Shown here piece by piece: positions 15,677-24,213 of a DNA stretch of 31,517 bases (the first letter of the stretch is position 1; every line of letters begins with the position of its first letter). The stretch is from NCBI GenBank assembly GCA_900549625.1, contig URPE01000012.1, positions 1-31,517 on the forward strand, written 5' to 3'. A program made the translations under genes and the position numbers. The stretch is from an uncultured Mycoplasmatota bacterium (lineage in GTDB: Bacteria; Bacillota_I; Bacilli_A; RF39; UBA660). The notes beneath the pieces were generated by a model, which was not told the origin of the DNA, made no database searches, and was given only the letters and a program-made list of their open reading frames with translations.

Positions 15677-16975
15677 ATGTCAAGAATAATTGATGTACAA
15701 GCACGGGAAGTGTTAGATTCAAGAGGAAACCCGACGGTTGAAGTTGAAGTATATACAGAATGTGGAGACTTTGGTCGTGCGATTGTTCCTAGTGGAGCTT
15801 CAACAGGTAGTAAAGAAGCTTTAGAGTTAAGAGATAATGATAAATCTCGTTATATGGGAAAAGGAGTACTTAAGGCTGTAGAAAATGTTAATGAAATACT
15901 AAGTAAAGTAGTTATTGGTATGGATGTGACTGATCAAGTAGGTATAGATCATGCTTTAATAGAGGCTGATGGTACAAAAGATAAAAGTAAGTATGGGGCT
16001 AATGCTATATTGGGTATTAGTTTAGCGGTTGCACGTTGTGCGGCTAATCATTATGGCATGCCTTTATATCGTTATTTAGGTGGAGTTAATGCTAAAAAAT
16101 TACCAGTACCAATGATGAATGTATTAAATGGTGGGTCGCATGCTGATTCATCAGTTGATTTTCAAGAATTTATGATTATGCCAGTTGGGGCTAGTAGTAT
16201 ACACGAGGCTATTCGAATGGGTAGTGAAGTATTTCATTCTTTAAAAAATGTTTTAAAAGAAATGGGTCAAGTTACTGCTGTTGGTGATGAAGGTGGATTT
16301 GCACCAAACCTAGAGGATAATGAAGCACCTCTTAAATGTATTGTTAAGGCTATTACTAAAGCAGGATATGAGCCTGGCAAAGATATCTTTATTGCCATGG
16401 ATGTAGCGGCTAGTGAATTTTACAATACTGAAACAAAAAAATATGAGCTTAAAAAAAGTAATGGTGGCGAAAAGACCACTAGTGAGATGATTGATTGGTT
16501 AGAAGAACTTGTTAATAAATATCCAATTATTTCTATTGAAGATGGTTTAAGCGAGGATGATTGGGATGGATGGAGTGAATTAACTCGTCGTCTTGGTAAA
16601 AAAATTCAGTTAGTTGGTGATGATTTATTTGTTACTAATGCTTCTATTTTACAAGAAGGTATTAATAAAGATACTGCTAATGCAATTTTAATTAAAGTTA
16701 ATCAAATAGGTACTTTAACTGAAACATTTGATGCAATGGAACTTGCAAGAAGCCATGGGTATACAGCAATTGTTTCACATCGTTCTGGTGAGACTGAAGA
16801 TACTACAATTGCTGATATTGCGGTTGCCTTTAATGCAGGTCAAATTAAAACTGGTTCTATGAGTCGTACAGATAGAATTGCAAAATATAATCAATTAATG
16901 CGTATTGAAGAAGAACTTGGTGATGAAGCAATTTATCCTGGTATACATGCTTTTTATAATATTTATAAAAATTAA
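15677..16975 (+). CDS. eno: Enolase
   Basis: Enolase dehydrates 2-phosphoglycerate to phosphoenolpyruvate, the substrate of the pyruvate kinase encoded at 11818. The 432-residue length and the start M-S-R-I-I-D-V are typical. The frame is open upstream to 15638, but ATG 15677 is preferred because of the AGAAGGAA site at 15663-15670 and the family N-terminus. Signature motifs are S-G-A-S-T-G, G-D-E-G-G-F-A-P-N, I-S-I-E-D-G-L-S-E-D-D-W, the catalytic L-I-K-V-N-Q-I-G-T and S-H-R-S-G-E-T-E-D. Cytoplasmic; enolase is also found on the surface of many Gram-positive cells. Own promoter and terminator. Confidence 0.97.
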   Translation: MSRIIDVQAREVLDSRGNPTVEVEVYTECGDFGRAIVPSGASTGSKEALELRDNDKSRYMGKGVLKAVENVNEILSKVVIGMDVTDQVGIDHALIEADGTKDKSKYGANAILGISLAVARCAANHYGMPLYRYLGGVNAKKLPVPMMNVLNGGSHADSSVDFQEFMIMPVGASSIHEAIRMGSEVFHSLKNVLKEMGQVTAVGDEGGFAPNLEDNEAPLKCIVKAITKAGYEPGKDIFIAMDVAASEFYNTETKKYELKKSNGGEKTTSEMIDWLEELVNKYPIISIEDGLSEDDWDGWSELTRRLGKKIQLVGDDLFVTNASILQEGINKDTANAILIKVNQIGTLTETFDAMELARSHGYTAIVSHRSGETEDTTIADIAVAFNAGQIKTGSMSRTDRIAKYNQLMRIEEELGDEAIYPGIHAFYNIYKN

Positions 16976-17002
16976 AAATCTACGTGGAGTAGATTTTTTT
17001 TT
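16974..17002 (+). terminator. Terminator of eno
   Basis: AAAAATCTAC (16974-16983) pairs with GTAGATTTTT (16989-16998), followed by more T. Confidence 0.88.
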
Positions 17003-17017
17003 GAAACACTAAAATCT

Positions 17018-17636
17018 TATTGCTTAATTTGTTTTGGTAATAGAAATGCTTTAAAGTCTTTTGAAGAAAAGATTGCTGATATTACAAGTGATATAGTATA
17101 TCTGAGATACTTAATCTTTATGAAATTTATAAATACCTTTAATATGCTTTACTTAGTAGATTAAATAGGGTTTAAAAAATATAAATTTGATGATTCTTAG
17201 GATAAATAATTTAGTGAATTTTATAAGGGATGATTTTGTACTTACAGAGAAAACAGAGGGGAATTTATTAGAAATATTGTCTTCTTTTGGTAATGATATG
17301 TATGAGTTTTTTTCAATAGTTAATTGTGAAGAACTTGTAAAACTAAAAGAATTAGTTAAAGTAATTAATAGTAAGTTACATGCTTGTTTAGAAAATATGG
17401 CAATAGGCGATATTAAGAGATTAAAAGAAATAAAAGAAAAAGGTTATACAACTATTATTAATGATATATTTTTATTAGATGGTAAATATTTAAAAAAGAA
17501 TATTAGTGCTTCTTTGTTTTCTTAGGTAGGGTTCTTTCTTTATAAAGATAATGATAAATATAAATTGATTGTTTCTAAAGAGATTAAAGAAGTAGTAAGT
17601 GATGCTACAGAAGAATCTTCCCATTTTGATGTTTAG
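17018..17636 (+). pseudogene. Decayed gene of unknown family
   Basis: A first open stretch at 17018-17164 (about 48 codons, no start) is followed in another frame by 17187-17525 (112 codons). That second frame stops at an in-frame TAG (17523-17525) and then stays open for 36 more codons to TAG 17634-17636. The continuation looks like real protein (K-D-N-D-K-Y-K-L-I-V-S-K-E-I-K-E), so the first TAG is probably a nonsense mutation. No ribosome site precedes the TTG/ATG at 17187-17192. The predicted product is helical and soluble. I do not recognise it. Alternatively 17187-17525 is a short expressed gene, which I consider less likely. Confidence 0.5.
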
Positions 17637-17692
17637 AAACGCTTACATGGGCGCTTTTTTGGGCATTTTGACGATTATTTGACGGTTCTTTC

Positions 17693-17721
17693 TTTACGCA
17701 CCAATAAAACTTTGTTATACT
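17693..17721 (+). promoter_or_regulatory. Promoter of parE-parC
   Basis: TTTACG (17693-17698), 17-bp spacer, TATACT (17716-17721). The expected start leaves a very short leader containing the AGGTGAGG ribosome site. A weak bulged hairpin with six T at 17639-17660 may be a terminator in front of it. Confidence 0.65.
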
Positions 17722-17737
17722 TTGGTAGGTGAGGATT

Positions 17738-19651
17738 ATGGCAAAACAAAATACTTATGATGAACATTCGATTAAAATATTAGAAGGACTTGAGGCAGTT
17801 AGAAAAAGACCTGGTATGTATATTGGTTCAACTGATAAAAAAGGAATGCACCATTTAGTTTGGGAAATTGTAGATAATTCAATAGATGAGATTATAAATG
17901 GTTATGGTAATTATATAAAGATTCTTTTACATAAAGATGGTTCTATTACAGTTGCTGATAATGGACGAGGTGTGCCAATTGGTATGCATGAAAGTGGTAA
18001 AAGTACACCGGAAGTTATTTACACTATTTTACATGCAGGCGGTAAATTTGAAGAAGCTGGTTATAAAGTAAGTGGTGGTTTACATGGCGTTGGTGGTAGT
18101 GTTGTAAATGCTTTATCAACAAAGATGGAAGTTACTATTTATAGGGAAGGCAAGATAAGTCAAATTAAATTTGCTGATGGGGGACATGTGGTAAGTCCTT
18201 TAAAAACGATTGGTGAATCTAAAAAGACAGGAACAATTGTAACATTCTTACCAGATAAAGAAATATTTCATAATGCAAATTTCTCTTTTACAACTATTTG
18301 TGAAAGAATGCAAGAAAGTGCATTTTTACTTTCTAATGTTACAATTGAGGTTATTGATGAAGAAGATAATTTAAGTGCTAAATATCATTATGAAAAGGGA
18401 ATTGTTTCATTTGTTGAATATATTAATGAAAATAAAAATACAATAAGTAATGTTATTCATTTTAAAAATACGAAAAATAAAATAGAAGTTGAAATAGCTA
18501 TGCAATATACCGATTCTTATAATGAACAGATTTTGTCATTTGTAAATAACGTTAAGACAAGTGATGGTGGATCACATGAGGTTGGTTTTAAAACAGGTTT
18601 AACTAAGGCTTTTAATGATTATGCTAAAAATAATAATTTATTTAAAGGTAAAGATACTTCTTTAGATGGTAGTGATGTTCGTGAAGGCTTGTCAGCTATT
18701 ATATCAGTTAAAATACCAGAAGAATTATTACAATTTGAAGGTCAGACAAAAGGAAAACTAGGAACACCAGAAGCCCGTAGTACAACAGAAAGTATTACTT
18801 ATGAAAATTTAAAGTTTTATTTAGAAGAAAATAAAGAGATGGCTCTTGCAATACTTGAAAAAGCACAGAAAAGTAAGATGGCCCGTGAGGCTGCTCGTAA
18901 AGCTCGTGAAAGTGTTCGTAAAGGAACTGGTAAAAATAATAAAGAACGGGTTTTAAGCGAGAAACTTGCTAAAGCAACTGGTAAAAATTATATGTTAAAT
19001 GAACTATTCTTAGTCGAGGGTGATAGTGCAGGTGGTTCTGCTAAAAGTCATAGAAATAGAGAAACACAAGCTATTTTACCTTTACGTGGTAAGGTTTTAA
19101 ATTGTGAGAAAGCAAGTAGTAAAGATATTGAAGGTAATGCTGAGTTAAGACAACTTGAGTATGCAATAGGAGCAGGTCTTGGGGCTGATTTCGACTATAA
19201 AGAAAGTAACTATGGTAAAGTTATTATCATGACTGATGCCGATGTTGATGGGTCACATATTCAAATCCTTTTAATAACTTTCTTTTACCGTTTTATGAGA
19301 CCTTTAATTGAACAAGGTATGCTTTATATTGCTACACCACCTTTATATTCTATTGAAACTAGTAAAGGTAAAGAGTATATAGCTACAGATGAAGAATTAG
19401 AAGAACGAAAGAAAGATTTAAAAGGTAATTATAAGATACAACGTTTTAAAGGACTTGGAGAAATGGATGCTGATGAGTTATATGAAACAACTATGGATAA
19501 GAAAAATCGTCGTCTTTTAAGAGTTACTTTAAATGATGCGGCTATTGCTGAGAAAAGAATTCATGTTTTGATGGGTGATGAAGTAGTACCACGAAAAGAA
19601 TGGATTAATGAAAACGTTGACTTTACCTTAGAAGATGATTTTAGAAAGTAG
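17738..19651 (+). CDS. parE: DNA topoisomerase IV subunit B
   Basis: ParE is the ATPase subunit of topoisomerase IV, which separates linked daughter chromosomes. The 637 residues have the GHKL ATPase domain (E-I-V-D-N-S-I-D-E near residue 42, D-N-G-R-G-V-P near 74, G-G-L-H-G-V-G near 112), the transducer domain with the catalytic Lys loop (Q-T-K-G-K-L-G), and the TOPRIM domain (L-F-L-V-E-G-D-S-A-G-G-S-A and D-A-D-V-D-G-S-H-I). ParE rather than GyrB is preferred from the partner at 19655 and from K-K-G-M-H-H-L-V-W-E. ATG 17738 follows AGGTGAGG; the in-frame GTG at 17729 lies within that site. Only 3 nt separate it from parC. Confidence 0.93.
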   Translation: MAKQNTYDEHSIKILEGLEAVRKRPGMYIGSTDKKGMHHLVWEIVDNSIDEIINGYGNYIKILLHKDGSITVADNGRGVPIGMHESGKSTPEVIYTILHAGGKFEEAGYKVSGGLHGVGGSVVNALSTKMEVTIYREGKISQIKFADGGHVVSPLKTIGESKKTGTIVTFLPDKEIFHNANFSFTTICERMQESAFLLSNVTIEVIDEEDNLSAKYHYEKGIVSFVEYINENKNTISNVIHFKNTKNKIEVEIAMQYTDSYNEQILSFVNNVKTSDGGSHEVGFKTGLTKAFNDYAKNNNLFKGKDTSLDGSDVREGLSAIISVKIPEELLQFEGQTKGKLGTPEARSTTESITYENLKFYLEENKEMALAILEKAQKSKMAREAARKARESVRKGTGKNNKERVLSEKLAKATGKNYMLNELFLVEGDSAGGSAKSHRNRETQAILPLRGKVLNCEKASSKDIEGNAELRQLEYAIGAGLGADFDYKESNYGKVIIMTDADVDGSHIQILLITFFYRFMRPLIEQGMLYIATPPLYSIETSKGKEYIATDEELEERKKDLKGNYKIQRFKGLGEMDADELYETTMDKKNRRLLRVTLNDAAIAEKRIHVLMGDEVVPRKEWINENVDFTLEDDFRK

Positions 19652-19654
19652 GGT

Positions 19655-22153
19655 ATGATGGCAAAGAGTAAAGAAACAGAAGCTATAATAGAGAAAATAT
19701 ATGATTATAGTTTAGAAGAAATAATGGAAACGGGATTTGGTCGTTACTCAAAAGAAATTATTCAAGAAAGGGCCTTGCCAGATGTCCGTGATGGTTTAAA
19801 ACCAGTTCAAAGAAGAATTTTATATGCAATGTATTTATCAGGATTTACACATAATAAGCCTTATAGAAAAAGTGCTAAGGCAGTTGGGGATATTATGGGT
19901 AATTTCCATCCACATGGTGATTCCTCTATATATGATGCGTTAATTCGTTTAAGTCAACCTTGGAAAATGCGAGAAACTTTAATTGATATTCATGGAAATA
20001 ATGGTTCAATTGATGGTGATGGACCAGCCGCGATGCGTTATACAGAAGCAAGACTTTCAAAATTTGCTGAGGTTATGTTAGAAGGTATTAAGAAAAATAC
20101 TGTAGAAATGACTTGGAACTTTGATGATACTGAAAAAGAACCAACTGTATTACCGGCTTATTTTCCTAATCTTTTAGTAAATGGGTCAACTGGTATATCA
20201 GCAGGTTATGCGACAAATATTCCAACACATAACTTAGGAGAAGTAATAGATGCAACAATTAAACGAATAGAAGCGTCAAATTGTACTTTAGAGACTATTA
20301 TGAGTATTATGCCAGGACCTGACTTTCCAACGGCAGGTGTTATTGAAGGAAAAGAAGGGTTAGTAGAAGCTTATAAAAAAGGTAAGGGTAAAGTAATATT
20401 AAAGGCTAAAACGGAAATAGTAGAAAAGGGTAGTAAAAAGCAAATTATTATTCATTCAATACCATATGACGTTATTAAAGAGCAATTAGTTAAAAAAATG
20501 ATTGATATTAAACTTGATAAAAAAATAGAAGGTATTAATGATGTGATTGATGAATCTAGTCATGAACATATGGCAAGGATTGTTGTTGATTTAAAACAAA
20601 ATGCTAATGCTGAATTAGTACTTAATTATTTGCTTAAAAATACTGATTTACAAGTTAATTATAACTTTAATATGGTTGCTATTGTAAATAGAAGACCTAA
20701 GCTTGTTGGTGTACTTGATATACTAGATGCTTTTATTAATCATCAAAAAGAGGTTATTACAAGAAGAACGGCTTTTGATTTAGAAGTGGCTAAAAAAAAT
20801 TATCATATTTTAGAAGGCCTTTTAAAGGCTATAAGTATATTAGATGAAGTTATCGCTTTAATTCGTAGTAGTAAAAATAAAACTGATGCTAAAGAAAATT
20901 TAGTAGAAAAGTTTGATTTTACAATGGAGCAAGCGGAAGCAATTGTAACGTTACAATTATATCGTTTAACTAATACTGATATTGTAGCTTTACAAAGTGA
21001 GATGGAAAAATTACAAAAAGATATGTATATTTGGGGAGAAATACTTAATAATGAAAGTGCTTTAAAACATGTTATGAAACAAGAACTTAAAGCTATTAAA
21101 AAAGAATATGATGACCCAAGAAGAACAGAAATAAAAGATGAAATAACCGATATTAAAATTGACTTAAAGAGTATGATACCTGATGAAAATGTTGTAGTTA
21201 TGATTACTAATGAAGGATATGTTAAAAGAGTTAGTATGAAATCTTTCCAAAGTAATAATGAAGAACCACCAATGAAACCAGGGGATTACATTAAAAATAT
21301 GTTTGATGTTTCAACAAGAGATCACTTAGTATTATTTACTAATTTAGGTAATTACTTGTTTATTCCTGTTTATAAAATACCTGATTCAAAATGGCGTGAA
21401 CTTGGAAAACACATTAATAACTTAATTACTTTAAGTCCAAATGAGACTATAATTGCTTCATTTATATATCATGAAAAGAAAGAACTTATAATGGTAAGTT
21501 TAAATGGTATGATAAAAAGAATTAAAATGAGTGATTTATTTGTTACAAGAACAAGTAAGGCTATGATTGCTATGAAACTAAAAGATGGTGATATGGTATG
21601 TGGTGTTACAGAAGCATTTAAAAATGTTTTAGTTGTTACACGTAATGGCTACTATGTAAACTTTAATAAATTAGAAGTTCCTTTAGTAGGTGTGCGTGGT
21701 AGTGGGGTTAAAGCAATTAACTTAAAAGATGATAATGTCGTTTCATTAAATTCTTATATGGATGCCGATTACTTAACTTTATTTACTAGTCAAAATACGG
21801 CCAAAAGAGTAAAGATGAGTGATATATATGAAACTGGTAGAGCTAAAAGAGGACTTACTCTTATTAAGAAAGTTAAGAGTACAAACTATGAAATTTTAAA
21901 AGTTTTAGTTGTTCCTTCTAAAGAAGAATTATCTTATATAACAGAAGATGGCAGTGTAAATATAAGAATTACTGAAGTACCTATTATGGATACATCTAGT
22001 ACTGGTAGTGTAGTTACTAAAAAGACTATATTAGATGTTTTACCTAAGCTTAGTTTAGAAAAAGTAGAAGAACCAGTAATAATAGAAGAAGAAAAAGAGC
22101 CGGAAATAACTGATGAACAAATAAGTTTTAACTTAGATGAATTTAAACTTTAA
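19655..22153 (+). CDS. parC: DNA topoisomerase IV subunit A
   Basis: ParC cuts and rejoins DNA in topoisomerase IV and is a fluoroquinolone target. The 832 residues show the winged-helix/tower core with D-G-L-K-P-V-Q-R-R, H-P-H-G-D-S-S-I-Y-D-A-L and the catalytic Tyr in A-A-M-R-Y-T-E-A-R-L. The G-N-N-G-S-I-D-G-D segment is typical of Gram-positive ParC rather than GyrA. The C-terminal beta-pinwheel follows (about residues 500-800), ending in an acidic tail. In the quinolone-resistance region the Ser is wild-type, and the residue at the position equivalent to S. aureus Glu84 is Asp, a mild change also found naturally. ATG 19655 or 19658; coupled to parE. Confidence 0.93.
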   Translation: MMAKSKETEAIIEKIYDYSLEEIMETGFGRYSKEIIQERALPDVRDGLKPVQRRILYAMYLSGFTHNKPYRKSAKAVGDIMGNFHPHGDSSIYDALIRLSQPWKMRETLIDIHGNNGSIDGDGPAAMRYTEARLSKFAEVMLEGIKKNTVEMTWNFDDTEKEPTVLPAYFPNLLVNGSTGISAGYATNIPTHNLGEVIDATIKRIEASNCTLETIMSIMPGPDFPTAGVIEGKEGLVEAYKKGKGKVILKAKTEIVEKGSKKQIIIHSIPYDVIKEQLVKKMIDIKLDKKIEGINDVIDESSHEHMARIVVDLKQNANAELVLNYLLKNTDLQVNYNFNMVAIVNRRPKLVGVLDILDAFINHQKEVITRRTAFDLEVAKKNYHILEGLLKAISILDEVIALIRSSKNKTDAKENLVEKFDFTMEQAEAIVTLQLYRLTNTDIVALQSEMEKLQKDMYIWGEILNNESALKHVMKQELKAIKKEYDDPRRTEIKDEITDIKIDLKSMIPDENVVVMITNEGYVKRVSMKSFQSNNEEPPMKPGDYIKNMFDVSTRDHLVLFTNLGNYLFIPVYKIPDSKWRELGKHINNLITLSPNETIIASFIYHEKKELIMVSLNGMIKRIKMSDLFVTRTSKAMIAMKLKDGDMVCGVTEAFKNVLVVTRNGYYVNFNKLEVPLVGVRGSGVKAINLKDDNVVSLNSYMDADYLTLFTSQNTAKRVKMSDIYETGRAKRGLTLIKKVKSTNYEILKVLVVPSKEELSYITEDGSVNIRITEVPIMDTSSTGSVVTKKTILDVLPKLSLEKVEEPVIIEEEKEPEITDEQISFNLDEFKL

Positions 22154-22177
22154 GAGGCTTTTATGGCTTCTTTTTTT
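22152..22177 (+). terminator. Terminator of parE-parC
   Basis: AAGAGGC (22152-22158) pairs with GCTTCTT (22166-22172) with one G-U pair and runs into T's. Confidence 0.75.
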
Positions 22178-22221
22178 AATAGTTAAAATTCACTTGCATA
22201 TACTTTATTAGGTGACTATGT

Positions 22222-22581
22222 ATGGATAAAAAAGAAGAATTTAAAATATTTGCTCGTAAGCATCCTGAACTTGTTTCTTTTGTTAAAGATAAGAGTATGA
22301 CATGGCAAAAGTTTTATGAAATATATGATATATATGGGGAAGATAATAAAGCATGGGAAAGTTATTTAAATAGCAATAATAATACAACTGCTGATACTTT
22401 AAATGACTTTTCTAATAAATTAAAAAATATTGATATAAATTCTATTCAAGAACATATTAAAACGGCTGAGAAAGCATTAGGTCTTATTAGTGAATTAACT
22501 AATAAGAGTTCTGTTACGAGTCCATTAAGTGCTAGTGTACCTAAAGTTCCTAGACCAATTAACAAGTTTTTTGAGGATTAA
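22222..22581 (+). CDS. ylbD: YlbD-like protein
   Basis: The product is 119 residues. The start resembles the YlbD family (called a coat protein in Bacillus subtilis): a short helix, then F-A-R-K-H-P-E-L-V, T-W-Q-K-F-Y-E-I-Y and G-E-D near residue 40, where the family has W-Q-E-L-Y-E-x-W-x-L-x-G-E-D. The second half is helical and variable. The ylbE-like gene follows after 2 nt, the same order as in Bacillus, which strengthens both calls. A TATACT -10 at 22199-22204 is present, with a poor -35. The molecular function is not established; a spore-coat role need not hold in a lineage that may not sporulate. Confidence 0.75.
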   Translation: MDKKEEFKIFARKHPELVSFVKDKSMTWQKFYEIYDIYGEDNKAWESYLNSNNNTTADTLNDFSNKLKNIDINSIQEHIKTAEKALGLISELTNKSSVTSPLSASVPKVPRPINKFFED

Positions 22582-22583
22582 TA

Positions 22584-22805
22584 ATGGAATTATTCTTGAT
22601 TAATAAGTTTTTAGATAACCCTAAAATGTATGAATATTTAAAACAAAATTCTATTTGGTATAAAGCATTAAATCGTGATGCTTCTTTATATAAAGAGTTT
22701 GAAAATAAAATGAAAGAGTTATATCATGAAAGAACTACTGATAAAATAAGCGATGTTATAGATAATATTGATTTAATTGAAAGTGTTATTATGTCTTTGA
22801 AATAA
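22584..22805 (+). CDS. ylbE: YlbE-like protein
   Basis: The product is 73 residues with the YlbE-family pattern: helix, Y-L-K-Q-N-S-I-W-Y-K-A-L-N-R-D, then a short helix, near the usual length of about 75-80. GAGGA lies 8 nt upstream inside the end of ylbD, and two bases separate the genes, so they form an operon. No function is established for the family. The 3' end of the gene overlaps the -35 of the symporter promoter. Confidence 0.75.
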   Translation: MELFLINKFLDNPKMYEYLKQNSIWYKALNRDASLYKEFENKMKELYHERTTDKISDVIDNIDLIESVIMSLK

Positions 22806-22824
22806 TAAAATTATTTGATAAAAT
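22797..22824 (+). promoter_or_regulatory. Probable promoter of the symporter gene
   Basis: TTGAAA (22797-22802), 16-bp spacer, TAAAAT (22819-22824), beginning within the ylbE 3' end. Confidence 0.5.
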
Positions 22825-22843
22825 GAATTTAGAAGGTGAGTGA

Positions 22844-24064
22844 ATGAAAAAAGTTTTGAAGTCTTATAAAAAGACAATTGTTTTACTTGTAATGGTAATA
22901 CTTGGTGTTATATGTGGTCTTATATTTAAAGAAAAGATGAATATTATTAAACCACTTGGAGATTTGTTTTTAAATTTATTATTAGTTAGTATAGTTCCAT
23001 TATTATTTTTTACATTAGCTAGTAGTATTGCAAATACTAAGAATACAAATAGACTTAAAAAGATTGTTAAAGTTTCTTTATTATTATTTTTAGTTTATAG
23101 TGTAATAGGAGTAGTAATGAGTTTCTTAGTACTTATAAAAGTTCCATTAATAAATGGAAGTGATATTCCTTTAGTAAAAGAATTATTTGCAAGTACAGAA
23201 ACAATTAATGAAATGTCTTTCTTAGAAAGATTAGTTACAACTATTTCTACTAATGATTTTGTTAATTTATTATCAACTAAGAATTTAGTGGCTTTAATGA
23301 TTGTATCATTATTATTTGGTCTTGCTACTTTAAAAAGTAGAGAATCTGGTAAGGCTATTAAAGAGTTTTTAAACTCTGGTACTAGTGTTATATATAAGTT
23401 TATTGAAATTATTTCTTATTATGCACCTATAGGGTTATTTGCTTATATGGCTAGTTTAGTTGGTTCTTTAGGTAGTGTTATTTTAGTTGGTTTTTTAAAG
23501 ATAACTATTCTTTATTTTGTAGTTAGTATAATGTTTATGGTGATTGTTTATAGTGGATTTGCTATTATAGCAAGTGGTATTAAAGGATTAAAGATGTTTT
23601 GGCGTGAAGTAATACCTGCAATGCTTACAAGTCTTGCTACTTGTTCTTCAGCTGCTAGTGTACCTATTAATATGAGTTGTACGAAGAAAATGGGTGTACC
23701 AAGTGATGTTGGGGAAGTTACAATTAGTCTAGGAACAAGTTTTCATAAAGATGGTTCAGCAATAGGTAGTGTCTTTAAAATTATGGCTTTAGTTTCTTTA
23801 TTTGGTATAAATATGAGTACTGGTTTAGCTTTTAAAGTATTATTTGTTTCTGTTATAGCTACTTTACTTGTTAGTGCAGTTCCTATTGGTGGTGGCTCAA
23901 TAAGTGAAATGTTAATATTAAATTTAATGGGTATGCCAGTTGAGGCTTTACCAATACTTACAGTAATTGCTACAGTTATAGATGCACCAGCTACAGTATT
24001 AAATGTTATAGGTGATACTTCTGTTTCTATGGTAACGGCTAAAGTTATAGAAAAAAATAAATAG
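22844..24064 (+). CDS. Dicarboxylate/amino acid:cation symporter (SDF/DAACS family)
   Basis: This is a secondary transporter of the glutamate/aspartate/dicarboxylate:cation family in the cytoplasmic membrane. The 406 residues have about eight hydrophobic helices. The re-entrant loop HP1 is seen as the Ser-rich T-C-S-S-A-A-S-V-P-I near residue 265. The TM7 signature reads H-K-D-G-S-A-I where relatives usually have N-M-D-G-T-A, and the HP2 region has V-P-I-G-G-G-S-I. The TM7 change (Asn-Met to His-Lys) is at a cation/substrate-site motif and resembles the SstT-like or divergent branches, so the substrate is not predicted. AGAAGGTGAG precedes ATG 22844. Confidence 0.9.
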   Translation: MKKVLKSYKKTIVLLVMVILGVICGLIFKEKMNIIKPLGDLFLNLLLVSIVPLLFFTLASSIANTKNTNRLKKIVKVSLLLFLVYSVIGVVMSFLVLIKVPLINGSDIPLVKELFASTETINEMSFLERLVTTISTNDFVNLLSTKNLVALMIVSLLFGLATLKSRESGKAIKEFLNSGTSVIYKFIEIISYYAPIGLFAYMASLVGSLGSVILVGFLKITILYFVVSIMFMVIVYSGFAIIASGIKGLKMFWREVIPAMLTSLATCSSAASVPINMSCTKKMGVPSDVGEVTISLGTSFHKDGSAIGSVFKIMALVSLFGINMSTGLAFKVLFVSVIATLLVSAVPIGGGSISEMLILNLMGMPVEALPILTVIATVIDAPATVLNVIGDTSVSMVTAKVIEKNK

Positions 24065-24093
24065 TGCATGTCATAATGATATGTGCTTTTTAT
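24063..24093 (+). terminator. Terminator of the symporter gene
   Basis: AGTGCATGTC (24063-24072) pairs with GATATGTGCT (24078-24087) with several G-U pairs, then TTTTT. It overlaps the TAG stop. Confidence 0.75.
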
Positions 24094-24139
24094 ATATCTT
24101 TTTTTAAAATTAATTTATTAAATGGTAATTCTAATATCT

Positions 24140-24148
24140 TGTTATAAT
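24140..24148 (+). promoter_or_regulatory. Extended -10 promoter for the Ig-repeat protein
   Basis: TGTTATAAT (24140-24148) is a consensus extended -10; no good -35 is at the expected distance. Confidence 0.5.
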
Positions 24149-24186
24149 ATTAAAGATATGCTATTATTTTTATAGTAAGGGGTTGT

Positions 24187-24213
24187 ATGAAAGAGGCAAA
24201 TTATGAAAAATAA
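24187..24213 (+). CDS. Possible 8-residue leader ORF overlapping the next start
   Basis: ATG 24187 with AAGGGG just upstream (24178-24182 region) opens an 8-codon frame that ends at TAA 24211-24213, overlapping ATG 24203 of the large gene in another frame. It could couple translation or could be chance. The large gene also has its own AGAGG. Confidence 0.25.
   Translation: MKEANYEK

Noticed and set aside
17738..22153. gyrB-gyrA
   Set aside because: The G-N-N-G-S-I-D-G-D segment and the pinwheel without an obvious GyrA box fit ParC, and the ATPase subunit fits ParE. A separate gyrase pair is expected elsewhere.
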